Shown here piece by piece: positions 18,657-27,676 of a DNA stretch of 64,000 nucleotides (position 1 is the first letter of the stretch; each line of letters begins with the position of its first letter). The stretch is from positions 1,475,001-1,539,000 of the forward strand of contig NZ_CP035501.1 of the NCBI RefSeq assembly GCF_004135585.1. The letters are read 5' to 3'. Both the position numbers and the translations under genes were made by a program. A model generated the notes under the pieces. It did no database searches and was not told where the DNA came from. It worked only from the letters and a program-made list of their open reading frames with translations. This stretch comes from Sphingosinicella sp. BN140058 (GTDB taxonomy: Bacteria; Pseudomonadota; Alphaproteobacteria; Sphingomonadales; Sphingomonadaceae).

Positions 18657-19490
18657 ATGACCGCCTATCGCCTCGTTCAGGTCGATGCCTTCGCCGATCG
18701 CCCCTTTACCGGAAATCCCGCGGCCGTGGTGCCGCTGGAGGAATGGCTGCCCGACGCGGTGATGCAGGCGATCGCCGAGGAGAACAACCTCAGCGAGACG
18801 GCCTTCACCGTCCCGACCGGCGGCGATGCCGATTACGAGCTGCGCTGGTTCACGCCGACGACCGAGGTTGCCTTGTGCGGGCACGCCACGCTCGCCAGCG
18901 GACACGTCTTGCTCGAAGGCGAACAGGTGCGTTTCCGCACCCGCAAGGCGGGGATCCTGGTCGTCGGCAGCGACGGCGACGGCTACACGCTCGATCTGCC
19001 GCAGACACTGGTTCGTGAGGCCGACGCGGAAGCGCTGCGGTCGTTCGTCAGCCGCGACGGCAGCGGCCTCGTCGACCTGCTCACCGCCGATCCGGCAAGC
19101 CGCGCCGCGGCCAAGGCCTTCCTCAGCTACAAGGGGGCAGAAGCGACCGCGATTGTTTTGTTCGAGAACGAGGCGCAGGTTCGCGGCTGCGCGCCGGACA
19201 TGGCGCGGCTGCGCGAGGTCGAGCTGATGGTGATCGTGACCGCACCCGGCGAGAGCCACGATGTCGTCAGCCGCGTCTTCGTTCCGGCCTGGGGCGTCGA
19301 CGAGGATCCGGTGACCGGATCCGCCCATGGCGCGCTTGTCCCCTTCTGGTGCGAGCGGCTCGGTCGAGACTCGTTCACCGCCTTTCAGGCGAGCCGGCGC
19401 GGCGGCGCCCTGACCTGTCGGCGCGCGGGCGAGCGGGCGATCCTGCGCGGACAGTGTGTGACGGTGATCGAAGGCATGCTGCAAATCTGA
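18657..19490 (+). CDS. PhzF family isomerase/epimerase-like protein
   Basis: A 277-residue protein with the duplicated diaminopimelate-epimerase-like fold of the PhzF family. Landmarks are VDAFADRPFTGNPAAVV at the start, the catalytic Glu in NNLSETAF, LCGHATLASGHVL and DEDPVTGSAHGAL. Most family members have no assigned substrate, and there are no phenazine genes nearby, so a role in secondary metabolism is not implied. It has its own promoter gap of 69 bases after the cation-efflux gene. Confidence 0.9.
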   Translation: MTAYRLVQVDAFADRPFTGNPAAVVPLEEWLPDAVMQAIAEENNLSETAFTVPTGGDADYELRWFTPTTEVALCGHATLASGHVLLEGEQVRFRTRKAGILVVGSDGDGYTLDLPQTLVREADAEALRSFVSRDGSGLVDLLTADPASRAAAKAFLSYKGAEATAIVLFENEAQVRGCAPDMARLREVELMVIVTAPGESHDVVSRVFVPAWGVDEDPVTGSAHGALVPFWCERLGRDSFTAFQASRRGGALTCRRAGERAILRGQCVTVIEGMLQI

Positions 19491-19598
19491 GCGGGTATCT
19501 TTGCCGGAGACGGGACACCCGATCGGGTATCTGGAAACTCCGCCACGCTGACCCATCTTCTGTCGATCCGGGGCAGATGCCCAACCACAGGACAGATC

Positions 19599-20702
19599 AT
19601 GGCCAGCCAGCTCTTCACGCCGCTTCCCGTCGGCGCGCTCACCCTTTCCAACCGCATCGTCATCGCGCCGATGTGCCAATATTCGGCCGACGGAAACGGC
19701 AATGCGACCGACTGGCACCTCATCCATCTCGGCAATCTGTCGCAATCCGGTGCGGCGCTGCTGATGATCGAGGCGACGGCGGTGACGCCCGAGGGCCGGA
19801 TCTCGCCCGACGATCTCGGCCTGTGGTCCGACGAGAACGAGGCGGCGCTCAGCCGCGTGCTCGCGGGAGTCCGCCGCTATTCCGACATGCCGATCGGTAT
19901 TCAGCTCGCTCACGCGGGACGCAAAGCGTCGACCCGGGTGCCCTGGGGAGGCGGCGCCCAGATCGGCCCGAACGAGGCCACCGGCTGGCAGACCGAAGCG
20001 CCATCGGCGATCCCGTTCGAGGCGCATGAGAACCCACCCACCGAGCTCGGCCGCGACGATCTCGTGCGACTGCGCGATGCCTTTGTCGCAGCGACGGTGC
20101 GCGCCGACCGGCTCGGCCTCGACGCCATTCAGCTGCACGGCGCGCACGGCTATCTGATGCACGAATTCCTGTCGCCGCTCTCCAATCGCCGCGAAGACGA
20201 TTATGGCGGCAGCCTCGAAAACCGGATGCGGTTCCCGCTCGAGCTGTTCGACGCGGTGCGGGCCGCCTTCCCTGCTCACAAGCCGGTGAGCATGCGGGTG
20301 TCCGCGACGGACTGGGTCGACGGCGGCTGGGACGTCGAGAGCACGATTGCCTTCGCCCAGGCGCTGGAGGCGCGCGGCTGCGCGGCGATCCACGTGTCGA
20401 GTGGCGGCCTCCACCCCGACCAGAAGATTCCGGTCGGGCCGAGTTACCAGGTGCCGCTCGCCCGCCAGGTCAAGGAAAGGGTCGGCATCCCCGTCATCGC
20501 CGTCGGTCTGATCACCGGTTACGAGCAGGCCGAAGCGATCGTTGGAACCGGCGATGCCGATGCCGTCGCGCTTGCCCGCACGATCCTCTACGATCCCCGT
20601 TGGCCGTGGCATGCCGCCGCCGCGCTCGGCGCCCGCGCCAAGGCGGCGAAACAGTATCTGCGCTGCCAGCCGCGGCAGCATGCGGATTTGTTCAACGATT
20701 AA
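19599..20702 (+). CDS. NADH:flavin oxidoreductase, YqjM-like old yellow enzyme
   Basis: A 367-residue FMN TIM-barrel ene-reductase. Features include the flavin-tuning Cys in IAPMCQYSADGNGNATDWH, the substrate-binding HAGRKAS, HGAHGYLMHEFLSPLSN and the REDDYGGSLENRMRF signature, which place it with YqjM/XenA types that reduce activated C=C bonds. The physiological substrate is unknown. Its TAA and the TAA of the convergent NUDIX gene overlap by three bases within TTAA. Confidence 0.93.
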   Translation: MASQLFTPLPVGALTLSNRIVIAPMCQYSADGNGNATDWHLIHLGNLSQSGAALLMIEATAVTPEGRISPDDLGLWSDENEAALSRVLAGVRRYSDMPIGIQLAHAGRKASTRVPWGGGAQIGPNEATGWQTEAPSAIPFEAHENPPTELGRDDLVRLRDAFVAATVRADRLGLDAIQLHGAHGYLMHEFLSPLSNRREDDYGGSLENRMRFPLELFDAVRAAFPAHKPVSMRVSATDWVDGGWDVESTIAFAQALEARGCAAIHVSSGGLHPDQKIPVGPSYQVPLARQVKERVGIPVIAVGLITGYEQAEAIVGTGDADAVALARTILYDPRWPWHAAAALGARAKAAKQYLRCQPRQHADLFND

Positions 20703-21175
20703 GGCCTGAGCCGTCCCGCGAGGGCGGCCTCGAGCGCGTCCAGGATCGGCCGCTGGCTGGGCAATATCCTGGCGCGCGCCTCGTCGAGGCCGTACCAGGC
20801 CGCAGCATCGATCTCCGGGAAACTGCGCAGCTGCCCGCTCCGCGGCGGATATTCCATGGTGAAGTGGTTGCTGACGATCGCGGTCGCATCGAGATCGCCT
20901 TCCAAAGCGAATGCATCGACCCATTTGCCCCCGGTTTGGCGAATGCGGCACAGGAAATCGGGAATGCCTGCGGGACGGGTACCGAGTTCCTCCTCGAACT
21001 CCCGCAGCGCGCACGCGGAGGCGTCCTCGCCGGGCTCCACGCCGCCCTTCGGAATCATCCAGGCGCCGTGATCGCGGTTCTTCCAAAAGGGGCCGCCGGG
21101 GTGCGCGAGCAATACTTCCAGCCGGCCAAGAGGCAGCCTGTAGAGGAGGATGCCGGCGCTGTGCGGAACAGTCAT
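20699..21175 (-). CDS. NUDIX hydrolase
   Basis: A 158-residue pyrophosphohydrolase. The Nudix box is complete (G-x5-E-x7-R-E-x-x-E-E-x-G) within PKGGVEPGEDASACALREFE and the following residues, near positions 43-63. HSAGILLYR at the start is typical of AP4A-type or general NDP-X hydrolases. The ATG at 21175 overlaps the histidine-kinase stop in ATGA, so translation is coupled to that gene, and it ends tail-to-tail against the old-yellow-enzyme gene. Confidence 0.92.
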   Translation of the reverse strand: MTVPHSAGILLYRLPLGRLEVLLAHPGGPFWKNRDHGAWMIPKGGVEPGEDASACALREFEEELGTRPAGIPDFLCRIRQTGGKWVDAFALEGDLDATAIVSNHFTMEYPPRSGQLRSFPEIDAAAWYGLDEARARILPSQRPILDALEAALAGRLRP

Positions 21176-22182
21176 TCGGCGCTCGGCGGCAAAGAGATCG
21201 AATGGGTTGTCCCGCCCCCCGGTGTCGCGCGCACCTCCGCCTTCCCGCCGATCCGCTGGACGAATGCGGCGACCAGCTTCGTGCCCAGTCCCTTCCTGCT
21301 GCTCGGCGCGGGGGTGAAGCCCTTGCCGTCGTCCGCCACCTCGATCCGGGCGCCTTCGCCCTCCTTCGCCGCGCGAACCCAAATCGTCCCTCCCGCCTCG
21401 CCGAAGGCATGCTTGCACGCATTGGTGACGAGCTCGTTGACGATGATCCCGATCGACACGGCAACATCATGCGGAACCAGCATCGGCTCGATGTCCGACA
21501 CGAGGGTGATCCCATCGGGCAGGATACCGCGGCGGATCTGAGAGCAAATTTCCTCCATCTGATCCTGCAGCCTGACCGCGACCAGCCCCTGGCTGCTCGG
21601 CGCAAGCGCATCGTAGACCGCGGCGATGGCCTTGAGGCGCTCGGTCGCCTCCTTCAGCGCGGCTTGCACTTCCGGGTTCGGAGATCGGCTTCCCTGAAGC
21701 GTCAGCAGGCTGGTCACGATCTGGAAATTGTTCTTGGTCCGATGATCCATCTCACGGATGGCATGACCAAGAAAATTGATCCGGCGCTGCCGCTCGAATT
21801 CACCCCGGCGTACTTCCCGCTGATACAGAGCGAGCGCGACGAGGATGACGATTTGCGCGAACAGCACGATGATCAGGGTCGTCGCGGTTGTTCCATCCCC
21901 GATCACGAAGCTTTGCTGGATGGGCAGCACGAAGTACCAGACGAGCGCCATGCCGAGCACGAGCGACAGCGCACCGCTGCGCCACCCTGCCAGCAGGGTG
22001 GCCAGAACCGTCGACAGAAATGCCAGCGCGAACGGCGCCTGTGGCCCGATCAGCGGCAGCAGCATCAGCCGAATGCCCACGAAGATACCGGTGATCGCGA
22101 TCGCAACCAGCGCCTGCGTCACCCATCGGGGTAGCAGCCGCGACAGACGTGCCGGCAGGTCGAGCCTGACCACCCTGCGCAC
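21172..22182 (-). CDS. Membrane histidine kinase, HisKA_2 type
   Basis: About 336 residues. The N-terminal part has roughly four hydrophobic segments, resembling DUF4118-type sensor regions (WVTQALVAIAITGIFVGIRL; LPIQQSF). A HisKA_2 phosphoacceptor region follows with the His in MDHRTKNNFQIVTSLL, then an HATPase_c domain with NELVTNACKHAF, DDGKGF and GLGTKL. This family acts in general stress or light signalling of alphaproteobacteria, usually with response regulators such as PhyR, but none is adjacent. The start is uncertain: GTG at 22182 or 22173 is plausible, and the reading frame is open to 22284. Confidence 0.85.
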   Translation of the reverse strand: MRRVVRLDLPARLSRLLPRWVTQALVAIAITGIFVGIRLMLLPLIGPQAPFALAFLSTVLATLLAGWRSGALSLVLGMALVWYFVLPIQQSFVIGDGTTATTLIIVLFAQIVILVALALYQREVRRGEFERQRRINFLGHAIREMDHRTKNNFQIVTSLLTLQGSRSPNPEVQAALKEATERLKAIAAVYDALAPSSQGLVAVRLQDQMEEICSQIRRGILPDGITLVSDIEPMLVPHDVAVSIGIIVNELVTNACKHAFGEAGGTIWVRAAKEGEGARIEVADDGKGFTPAPSSRKGLGTKLVAAFVQRIGGKAEVRATPGGGTTHSISLPPSAE

Positions 22183-22436
22183 ATCGCACCCCCGTTCCCT
22201 GCATGTCGCCGAGCGCCCCTCGCCGCGGCCAAGATATTGGCGCCGGACGATAATTCCGTCGGAGCGCAGCCGACTGCATAGCACAAAGGTTCGCCGCCCG
22301 CACAGCGGCGGAATCGTTAACAGAAATCAGGTTTGGCCCGCCCATGCGGACCCGACGCGACTGACCCTCGTTTGCGCATGGCGAACAGCAAACGAGGGCC
22401 TTGACTTAAACGCGCGGATTCCGCGCGTCCGTGCGC

Positions 22437-22745
22437 TCAGTAGCGGCGATGATCGTAATAGCCGCTGCGATTGCGGTAGCGGCGATCGTGCCGGTAATCG
22501 CGCCGATCGTCACGGCGCGCTTCCCGGATTTCGCGGCGGCATTCACGCAGCTCGCGGCGATACTCGCGGCGGCTGTCGGCCCGACGCAGTTCGCGCCGGC
22601 ATTCACGCTGTTCCTGGCGCACTTCGGAGCCGCGACCGTAGCCATGTCCGTAACCATAGCCGCCGCCGCGCCAATTTTGGGCGGAGACCGCAGTTGCGGG
22701 GAGGATCGTGGCGGCCGCGAGCGCGGCAAATGCAAGAATACGCAT
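22437..22745 (-). CDS. Small Arg-rich exported protein
   Basis: A 102-residue protein with a clear Sec signal peptide (residues 1-22, cleavage after VSA). A Gly/Tyr patch follows (GGGYGYGHGYGRG), then a strongly basic helical region built from repeats of E-C-R-R-E-[L/I]-R, with three Cys in that setting. No domain is recognised. It has an excellent ribosome site (AGGAGAG, 5 bases). The repeated charged heptads suggest an extended periplasmic helix that could bind acidic polymers; this is inference. Confidence 0.75.
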   Translation of the reverse strand: MRILAFAALAAATILPATAVSAQNWRGGGYGYGHGYGRGSEVRQEQRECRRELRRADSRREYRRELRECRREIREARRDDRRDYRHDRRYRNRSGYYDHRRY

Positions 22746-22874
22746 AACTCTCTCCTGTCATCCGTCCGTCGGGAGGCGGATCGTCCCCTTCAGAACGAGT
22801 GGAGAGTAAAACAGGCTCCATGAACCTGAAACTACACCCCGTTCATGCAGCCGAAAGCGGTCGCGTAGTCCATC

Positions 22875-23228
22875 TCAGGCCAGCTTTGCGGCCAACAGCC
22901 TTTGCACGGCCGCGAAGTCCGTACCCTGATTGGCTCTGAGATGCAGAGGCTGGGCATCGTCCGCGAGCCAGATCCGCAACACGCTCCGGCTGCTCTCGGC
23001 CACGTCAGTGATCGCGAAATGCCGCAGCTGCCGCCACGGATAGGAGTTGGTCTCGATCTTTTCCTGCAGCAGATGCTCCCGTTGCACGATCAGGACCCGC
23101 AAAGGAGTGAACAGGATCAGGCCCGTCGGCGAGACGAAACCGGCCTGCACCTCTTCTCCCTCGATCAGGTAGGGAGTCCGTCCGCGAGCGTCAGCCGCAG
23201 TGAGTTCGTCGACGTCGAAGATCCGCAT
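22875..23228 (-). CDS. PH-domain-containing protein (bacterial PH type)
   Basis: A 117-residue soluble protein resembling the single-domain bacterial PH family: a start region YLIEGEEVQAGF, then LILFTPLRVLIVQ, the W-R-Q-L strand turn in YPWRQLRHFAIT, and a final amphipathic helix. Family function is unknown. The ATG at 23228 is preferred to the open frame reaching 23327, because the PH domain begins there. It is divergent from the TonB receptor, with a 417-bp intergenic region that carries a LacI-type palindrome. Confidence 0.7.
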   Translation of the reverse strand: MRIFDVDELTAADARGRTPYLIEGEEVQAGFVSPTGLILFTPLRVLIVQREHLLQEKIETNSYPWRQLRHFAITDVAESSRSVLRIWLADDAQPLHLRANQGTDFAAVQRLLAAKLA

Positions 23229-23544
23229 CGATCCTATCTGGTGGCCGCGATGTGCCCCCGCGATGGCTTCCTGGAAGCGCTTGTTCGCGGCAATTCCTCG
23301 GATTCCCCGCCCTTCGGGTTGCTGCACTGCAGCAGAAACAGGAAGAGACCGGTTACATGTTACGCAAACTTCCGCTTCTGTGTTGCACAGTCGTCACATT
23401 CATGCCGAGTCTGGCGCTTGCTACGGTCATGTGAAGTCACGCAAGTCCCTGCATCGCCTAGTCATTCCAATATATCAGACAAAATTGGGCAAGAAATTCG
23501 CACATGCACATGTCGGCCTTCGCTTGATCGACGAGGAGAGCCGT

Positions 23545-23556
23545 GTTAGCGCTAAC
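23545..23556. promoter_or_regulatory. LacI-type operator candidate upstream of the TonB receptor
   Basis: GTTAGCGCTAAC is a perfect 12-bp palindrome with the central CG and flanking T characteristic of LacI/GalR-family operators. It ends 89 bases before the receptor start. It is the only such site noticed in the window. No lacI gene is in view, so the repressor would be encoded elsewhere. The rest of the 23229-23645 gap has AT-richer stretches (for example around 23468-23500) suitable for promoters, but no gene. Confidence 0.6.
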
Positions 23557-23645
23557 GAAACTAGAGTTACTAAGGCGGCCAAAGAACTGGTCCGTCACTT
23601 CATGCAACTGGCCTGTAGAGCCTGAGGAAAAAAGGGGAGGAAGCC

Positions 23646-26600
23646 ATGAACAGCCTTACCAGTCGAACTGCGTCCGAAACACGTTCGGGCACAATGCTGC
23701 GCGCGTCGCTGCTGCTCGGAGTGTCGAGCCTCGCCGCTGGATTGTTTGCTGCACCAGCCTGGGCGCAGGAAGCGACCACCGCGACCACCGCCACCGGCGA
23801 AGCCACGCCGGCGCAGACAAACGAGATCACGCCGACTCCTGCAGACGATGAAGAAATCGTCGTTACCGGCATCCGCGCCAGCCTTGAGGCGGCGATGGAC
23901 ATCAAGCGGGAATCGAACGGCGTCGTCGACGCGATCTCGGCCGAGGACATCGGCAAGTTCCCCGACACCAACCTTGCCGAGAGCCTTCAGCGCATTCCCG
24001 GCGTTTCGATCGACCGCCGCAACGGCGAAGGGTCGCAGGTCACGGTTCGCGGCTTCGGTCCCACCTTCAACCTCGTCACCGTCAACGGACGCCAGATCGC
24101 GACCTCCGACGTGAACGCGGTCGGCGGCGACCAGAATGTCGACTTCTCGCGTGCCACCGGACGCTCGTTCGACTTCTCGAACCTCGCATCGGAAGGCGTC
24201 AGCCGTCTCGAAGTCTACAAGACCGGCCGCGCCGCGATCCCTTCGGGCGGCATCGGCGCCGCGATCAACGTCGTCACCCAGCGCCCGCTCGACGGCAAGG
24301 CCGAGGGCCTGCGCGGCAGCATCGGCGCCAAGGCACTCTACGACACCAGCAACGACGGCTTCAAGATCAACCCGGAAGTCTCGGGCGTGGTCAGCTGGTC
24401 GGATGCCGAGGATCGCTTCGGCGTGTCTCTGTTCGGCGCGTACCAGAAGCGCGACAGCGCGGCTGCCAGCGCCACGTCGAACGACTGGAACATCGCGCCC
24501 TTCTCGTCGATGCCGGGCCGCGACGCGCAGACGGTGATCACCAACGCGCCGACCGATCCGAACCAGCTGGTCGCCATCCCGAACGACAGCCGCTACCATT
24601 ATTCGGAATCCTCGCGTGAGCGCATCAACGCGTCGGGCACGCTGCAATTCCGGCCGATGGAGAACCTCACCCTCACCGCCGATGCCTTGTTCGCGCAGAA
24701 CAAGATCTCTGAAGAGCGTGCCGATCAGACCAACTGGTTCAACCGTCCGTTCGACGCGGTGACCTTCGACGACGATCCCGTCGTCCGCACCGCCACCTTC
24801 CTGCAGGAAGGTTCGCGCTACACCGTCAAGGACATGGGCTTCGAGCAGCAATATCGCGCCACCAAGACCCAGCTTCAATCCTACGGCCTCAACGCCAATT
24901 GGGAAATCGCCGACGGCTTCACCCTGAATCTCGACGGCAACCACTCCACTTCGAAGAGCACTCCGGACGCGCGGAACGGCGCAAGCTCCACCCTGGTCAG
25001 CTTCGGCGCTCCGGTGATCGATGCGCACTCGGTCGACTATAACGGTTCGATCCCGCTGCAGAATTTCACCTTCAACGATCAAGAACGCGGCAACAAGAAC
25101 GGTACGCTGGATCTCGGCGATCTCGGCACCCAGGTGCAGCGGACCAACGCGTCTCGCCAGAGCCACCGCATCAACCAGTTCCGCGCCGACCTTACTTGGG
25201 AACTGGACGGTGAAAGCCGCTTCGATGTCGGCACCACCTACATCGACTCCAAGATGACCAGTCAGCGCACCCAGACGCAGCAGCAATTGGGTGACTGGGG
25301 CATCGGCAATGTCGGCGACGTCGCCCAGTTTGCTGGCGATCTGATCGAGACCTACTGCCTGAGCTGCAAGTTCGATCACTACAGCCCGAGTTCGGCCGAC
25401 ATCGCCTTCCGCGGCAACGCCGTCGACCTCTACGAAGCTTTTGCCCAGGGCTATGCGAACAACCCGATCAACGTCACCGGCAGCGATTTCGACCGCGTCC
25501 GCGAGAAGATCTGGTCCGCTTACGCCCAGTTCAGCTGGAAGGGCGATCTCGCCGGCCGCCGCGCCGGGCTCGTCGCCGGCGTTCGCTGGGAAAACACCAA
25601 GGTCGATTCGTTCGCGGAGTTCAACGAGCCCGACAGCATCGATTGGGTGTCCGACAACGACTTCACCCGCCAGGTCCGCCTGATCGACGACACTCTGGTC
25701 ACCCGCTCAGGCAAGGGCGAGTATAACAACCTGCTGCCTGCAGTCGATTTCCAGATCGAGCCGATGGACAATGTCGTCGCCCGCGTCTCCTACTCGAAGA
25801 CGCTGGCACGCCCGGACTATGGCAATCTGTTCGCTTCGGAGCAGGCCAACGGCCCCAACCGTCCGACCGCGCTCGGTGGCGTACCGACGGGCTCGACCGG
25901 CAACCCGAACCTGCGGCCGCTGGTGTCGGACAATTTCGACATCTCGCTCGAATGGTATTTCGGCCGTACCAGCTACATCTCGGCGGGCTTCTTCGCCAAG
26001 CGGGTGAAGAACTTCGTCGGCGTCGGCCAGGTCGATCGGCCCTTGTTCGAGCTTCGTGATCCGAGCTCCGGCGCCGTCGGCACCCGCTCGGGCATCGCCC
26101 GACAGGAACTGGATCGCCTCGGTCTGACGATCAGCGACGTGAACCTGTTCACGATGACCGCGCTGCTGATCGAGAATGGCGGCAACATCGCCACCGCCTC
26201 GGGCCAGTTCCAGGCCAATCTGGTCAACGGCAATCTCAGCCAGGCCTTCGTCGACACCGTGCTGAAGCGCACCGACGTCGTCGCCAATGCCGCAGACCCG
26301 CTCTACAGCTTCTCGGTCGCGACCCCGATCAACAACCGCCGCGGCAACATCCACGGCTTCGAAATCCAGGGGCAGCATTTCTTCGGAGAAAGCGGCTTCG
26401 GTATTTCGGGTTCGTACACCAAGGTGCTCGGCGACGTGAAGGTCGATCGCGGTGCCGATCCGAGCGCCAACGTGTTCGCGCTTACCGGCCTCAGCGACAG
26501 CTTCAACATCACCGGCATCTTCGAGAAATACGGACTGTCGGCCCGCGTGGCCTACAATTGGCGCGACAAGTTCCTGGCGGCGGTCAACCGCGGCAACAAC

Positions 26601-26801
26601 AGGAACCCGGTGTTCTTCGCGCCGTTCGGCACGCTGGATGCGAACATCAGCTACGACGTGACCGAAAATCTGGCGGTCTCGCTGGAAGCGATCAACATCC
26701 TCAGCGAGCCGATCCGCTCTTATGCCCGGTCGGAGAACCAATTGTGGTTCGCGCAGGAGCAGAAGCCCCGCGTCCTGCTCGGAGCACGCTACCGCTTCTG
26801 A
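23646..26801 (+). CDS. TonB-dependent receptor (large, carbohydrate-type)
   Basis: A 1051-residue outer-membrane receptor. Residues 1-40 are a signal peptide ending in AWAQ. A Thr/Pro-rich stretch and a TonB-box-like EEIVVTGIRASL near 69-80 follow. The plug domain has VVDAISAEDIGKFPDTNLAE and IPGVSIDRRNGEGSQVTVRG, and a long beta barrel ends in the classic aromatic C-terminus (LLGARYRF). The size and plug motifs match the receptors that sphingomonads and Caulobacter use for sugars or oligosaccharides. The LacI-type site in front and the SapC/cupin/halogenase genes behind support that use; the ligand is not known. Confidence 0.93.
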   Translation: MNSLTSRTASETRSGTMLRASLLLGVSSLAAGLFAAPAWAQEATTATTATGEATPAQTNEITPTPADDEEIVVTGIRASLEAAMDIKRESNGVVDAISAEDIGKFPDTNLAESLQRIPGVSIDRRNGEGSQVTVRGFGPTFNLVTVNGRQIATSDVNAVGGDQNVDFSRATGRSFDFSNLASEGVSRLEVYKTGRAAIPSGGIGAAINVVTQRPLDGKAEGLRGSIGAKALYDTSNDGFKINPEVSGVVSWSDAEDRFGVSLFGAYQKRDSAAASATSNDWNIAPFSSMPGRDAQTVITNAPTDPNQLVAIPNDSRYHYSESSRERINASGTLQFRPMENLTLTADALFAQNKISEERADQTNWFNRPFDAVTFDDDPVVRTATFLQEGSRYTVKDMGFEQQYRATKTQLQSYGLNANWEIADGFTLNLDGNHSTSKSTPDARNGASSTLVSFGAPVIDAHSVDYNGSIPLQNFTFNDQERGNKNGTLDLGDLGTQVQRTNASRQSHRINQFRADLTWELDGESRFDVGTTYIDSKMTSQRTQTQQQLGDWGIGNVGDVAQFAGDLIETYCLSCKFDHYSPSSADIAFRGNAVDLYEAFAQGYANNPINVTGSDFDRVREKIWSAYAQFSWKGDLAGRRAGLVAGVRWENTKVDSFAEFNEPDSIDWVSDNDFTRQVRLIDDTLVTRSGKGEYNNLLPAVDFQIEPMDNVVARVSYSKTLARPDYGNLFASEQANGPNRPTALGGVPTGSTGNPNLRPLVSDNFDISLEWYFGRTSYISAGFFAKRVKNFVGVGQVDRPLFELRDPSSGAVGTRSGIARQELDRLGLTISDVNLFTMTALLIENGGNIATASGQFQANLVNGNLSQAFVDTVLKRTDVVANAADPLYSFSVATPINNRRGNIHGFEIQGQHFFGESGFGISGSYTKVLGDVKVDRGADPSANVFALTGLSDSFNITGIFEKYGLSARVAYNWRDKFLAAVNRGNNRNPVFFAPFGTLDANISYDVTENLAVSLEAINILSEPIRSYARSENQLWFAQEQKPRVLLGARYRF

Positions 26802-26822
26802 TCGGCGGCGGGATGACAAGGG

Positions 26823-26853
26823 AAAGGCCGCTGCATGTCAGCGGCCTTTTCTC
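26823..26853 (+). terminator. Rho-independent terminator after the TonB receptor
   Basis: AAAGGCCGCTG (26823-26833) pairs perfectly with CAGCGGCCTTT (26839-26849) around CATGT, followed by TCTC. It starts 21 bases after the receptor stop. Some read-through or a separate promoter must serve the following three genes. Confidence 0.85.
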
Positions 26854-26947
26854 TTCCCGCCGAAAAGGGTGCGCACCGCATGGTTGACGCGGCGCGCTGC
26901 ATGTCCTCTGTTCCGCGCGAACGAGGACGAGAGTTGAGCAGGGCGTC

Positions 26948-27676
26948 ATGACCAGGCAGGTTCTCCTCAACAATATCGATCATGCCGAGCTGAAGGTGAT
27001 GCCGCGCTTCGGCACCGAACATGGCGACGCCGTCAATCAGCTTCCGGTCTTCCCAACCGAGTTCGAGGCGCTCCAGCGCGAATTCCCGATCCTTTTCCGC
27101 CGCGACGAAGAAGGCGCGTTGCAGGCGGTCGTCCTGCTCGGCCTCGATCGGTCGGAAAATCTGTTCCTCGGCAGCGACGGATGGCTGAGCCGAAGCGTGC
27201 CCGCGATCCAGCGGCGCGGCCCGTTCTCGATCAGCGTGGCGCAGCGCGGCGACGACCCCGACGCGGCCCGCGAACCCATGATCCATGTCGATCTCGACGA
27301 TCCGCGGGTCGGCGGCAGCGAGGGCCACAGGCTGTTCCTGCCGCATGGCGGCAATTCGCCCTACCTCGCCGAAATCGTCGAAGTCCTGCGCACGATCTAC
27401 GAAGGCCTGGAAGCGAGTGGGCCGATGTACGCCGCGTGGGAGGCGCTCGGACTGGTACAGCCGGTGGCGATCGAAATCGCGGTCGAGGAGGGACGCAGCT
27501 ACAATCTGCCTGATTACCAGGCTGTCTCGGCAGAAGCGCTCGCGTCGCTCGGGGGGACTGCGCTCGACAGTCTGCACCGCGCCGGCTTCCTCGCCCCGGC
27601 GATCTTCGCTTTGTCCTCCCTGGGCAACGTGCCGCACCTCATAGAGCGCAAGAACCGCAAGGACGCGCAGCGATGA
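26948..27676 (+). CDS. SapC family protein
   Basis: A 242-residue protein of the SapC family: it opens with LNNIDHAELKV, and has LPVFPTEFEALQREFPILF and LGLDRSENLFLGSDGWLSRS. Although named after a Campylobacter S-layer operon, in alphaproteobacteria these genes sit behind TonB receptors with cupin-like and halogenase genes; their action is not established. It is the first of three tightly joined genes: its stop overlaps the start of the next by four bases. Confidence 0.88.
   Translation: MTRQVLLNNIDHAELKVMPRFGTEHGDAVNQLPVFPTEFEALQREFPILFRRDEEGALQAVVLLGLDRSENLFLGSDGWLSRSVPAIQRRGPFSISVAQRGDDPDAAREPMIHVDLDDPRVGGSEGHRLFLPHGGNSPYLAEIVEVLRTIYEGLEASGPMYAAWEALGLVQPVAIEIAVEEGRSYNLPDYQAVSAEALASLGGTALDSLHRAGFLAPAIFALSSLGNVPHLIERKNRKDAQR

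Noticed and set aside
18657..19490. Phenazine biosynthesis gene
   Set aside because: It is only a PhzF-fold protein; no other phenazine genes are present and most PhzF-like proteins have other roles.
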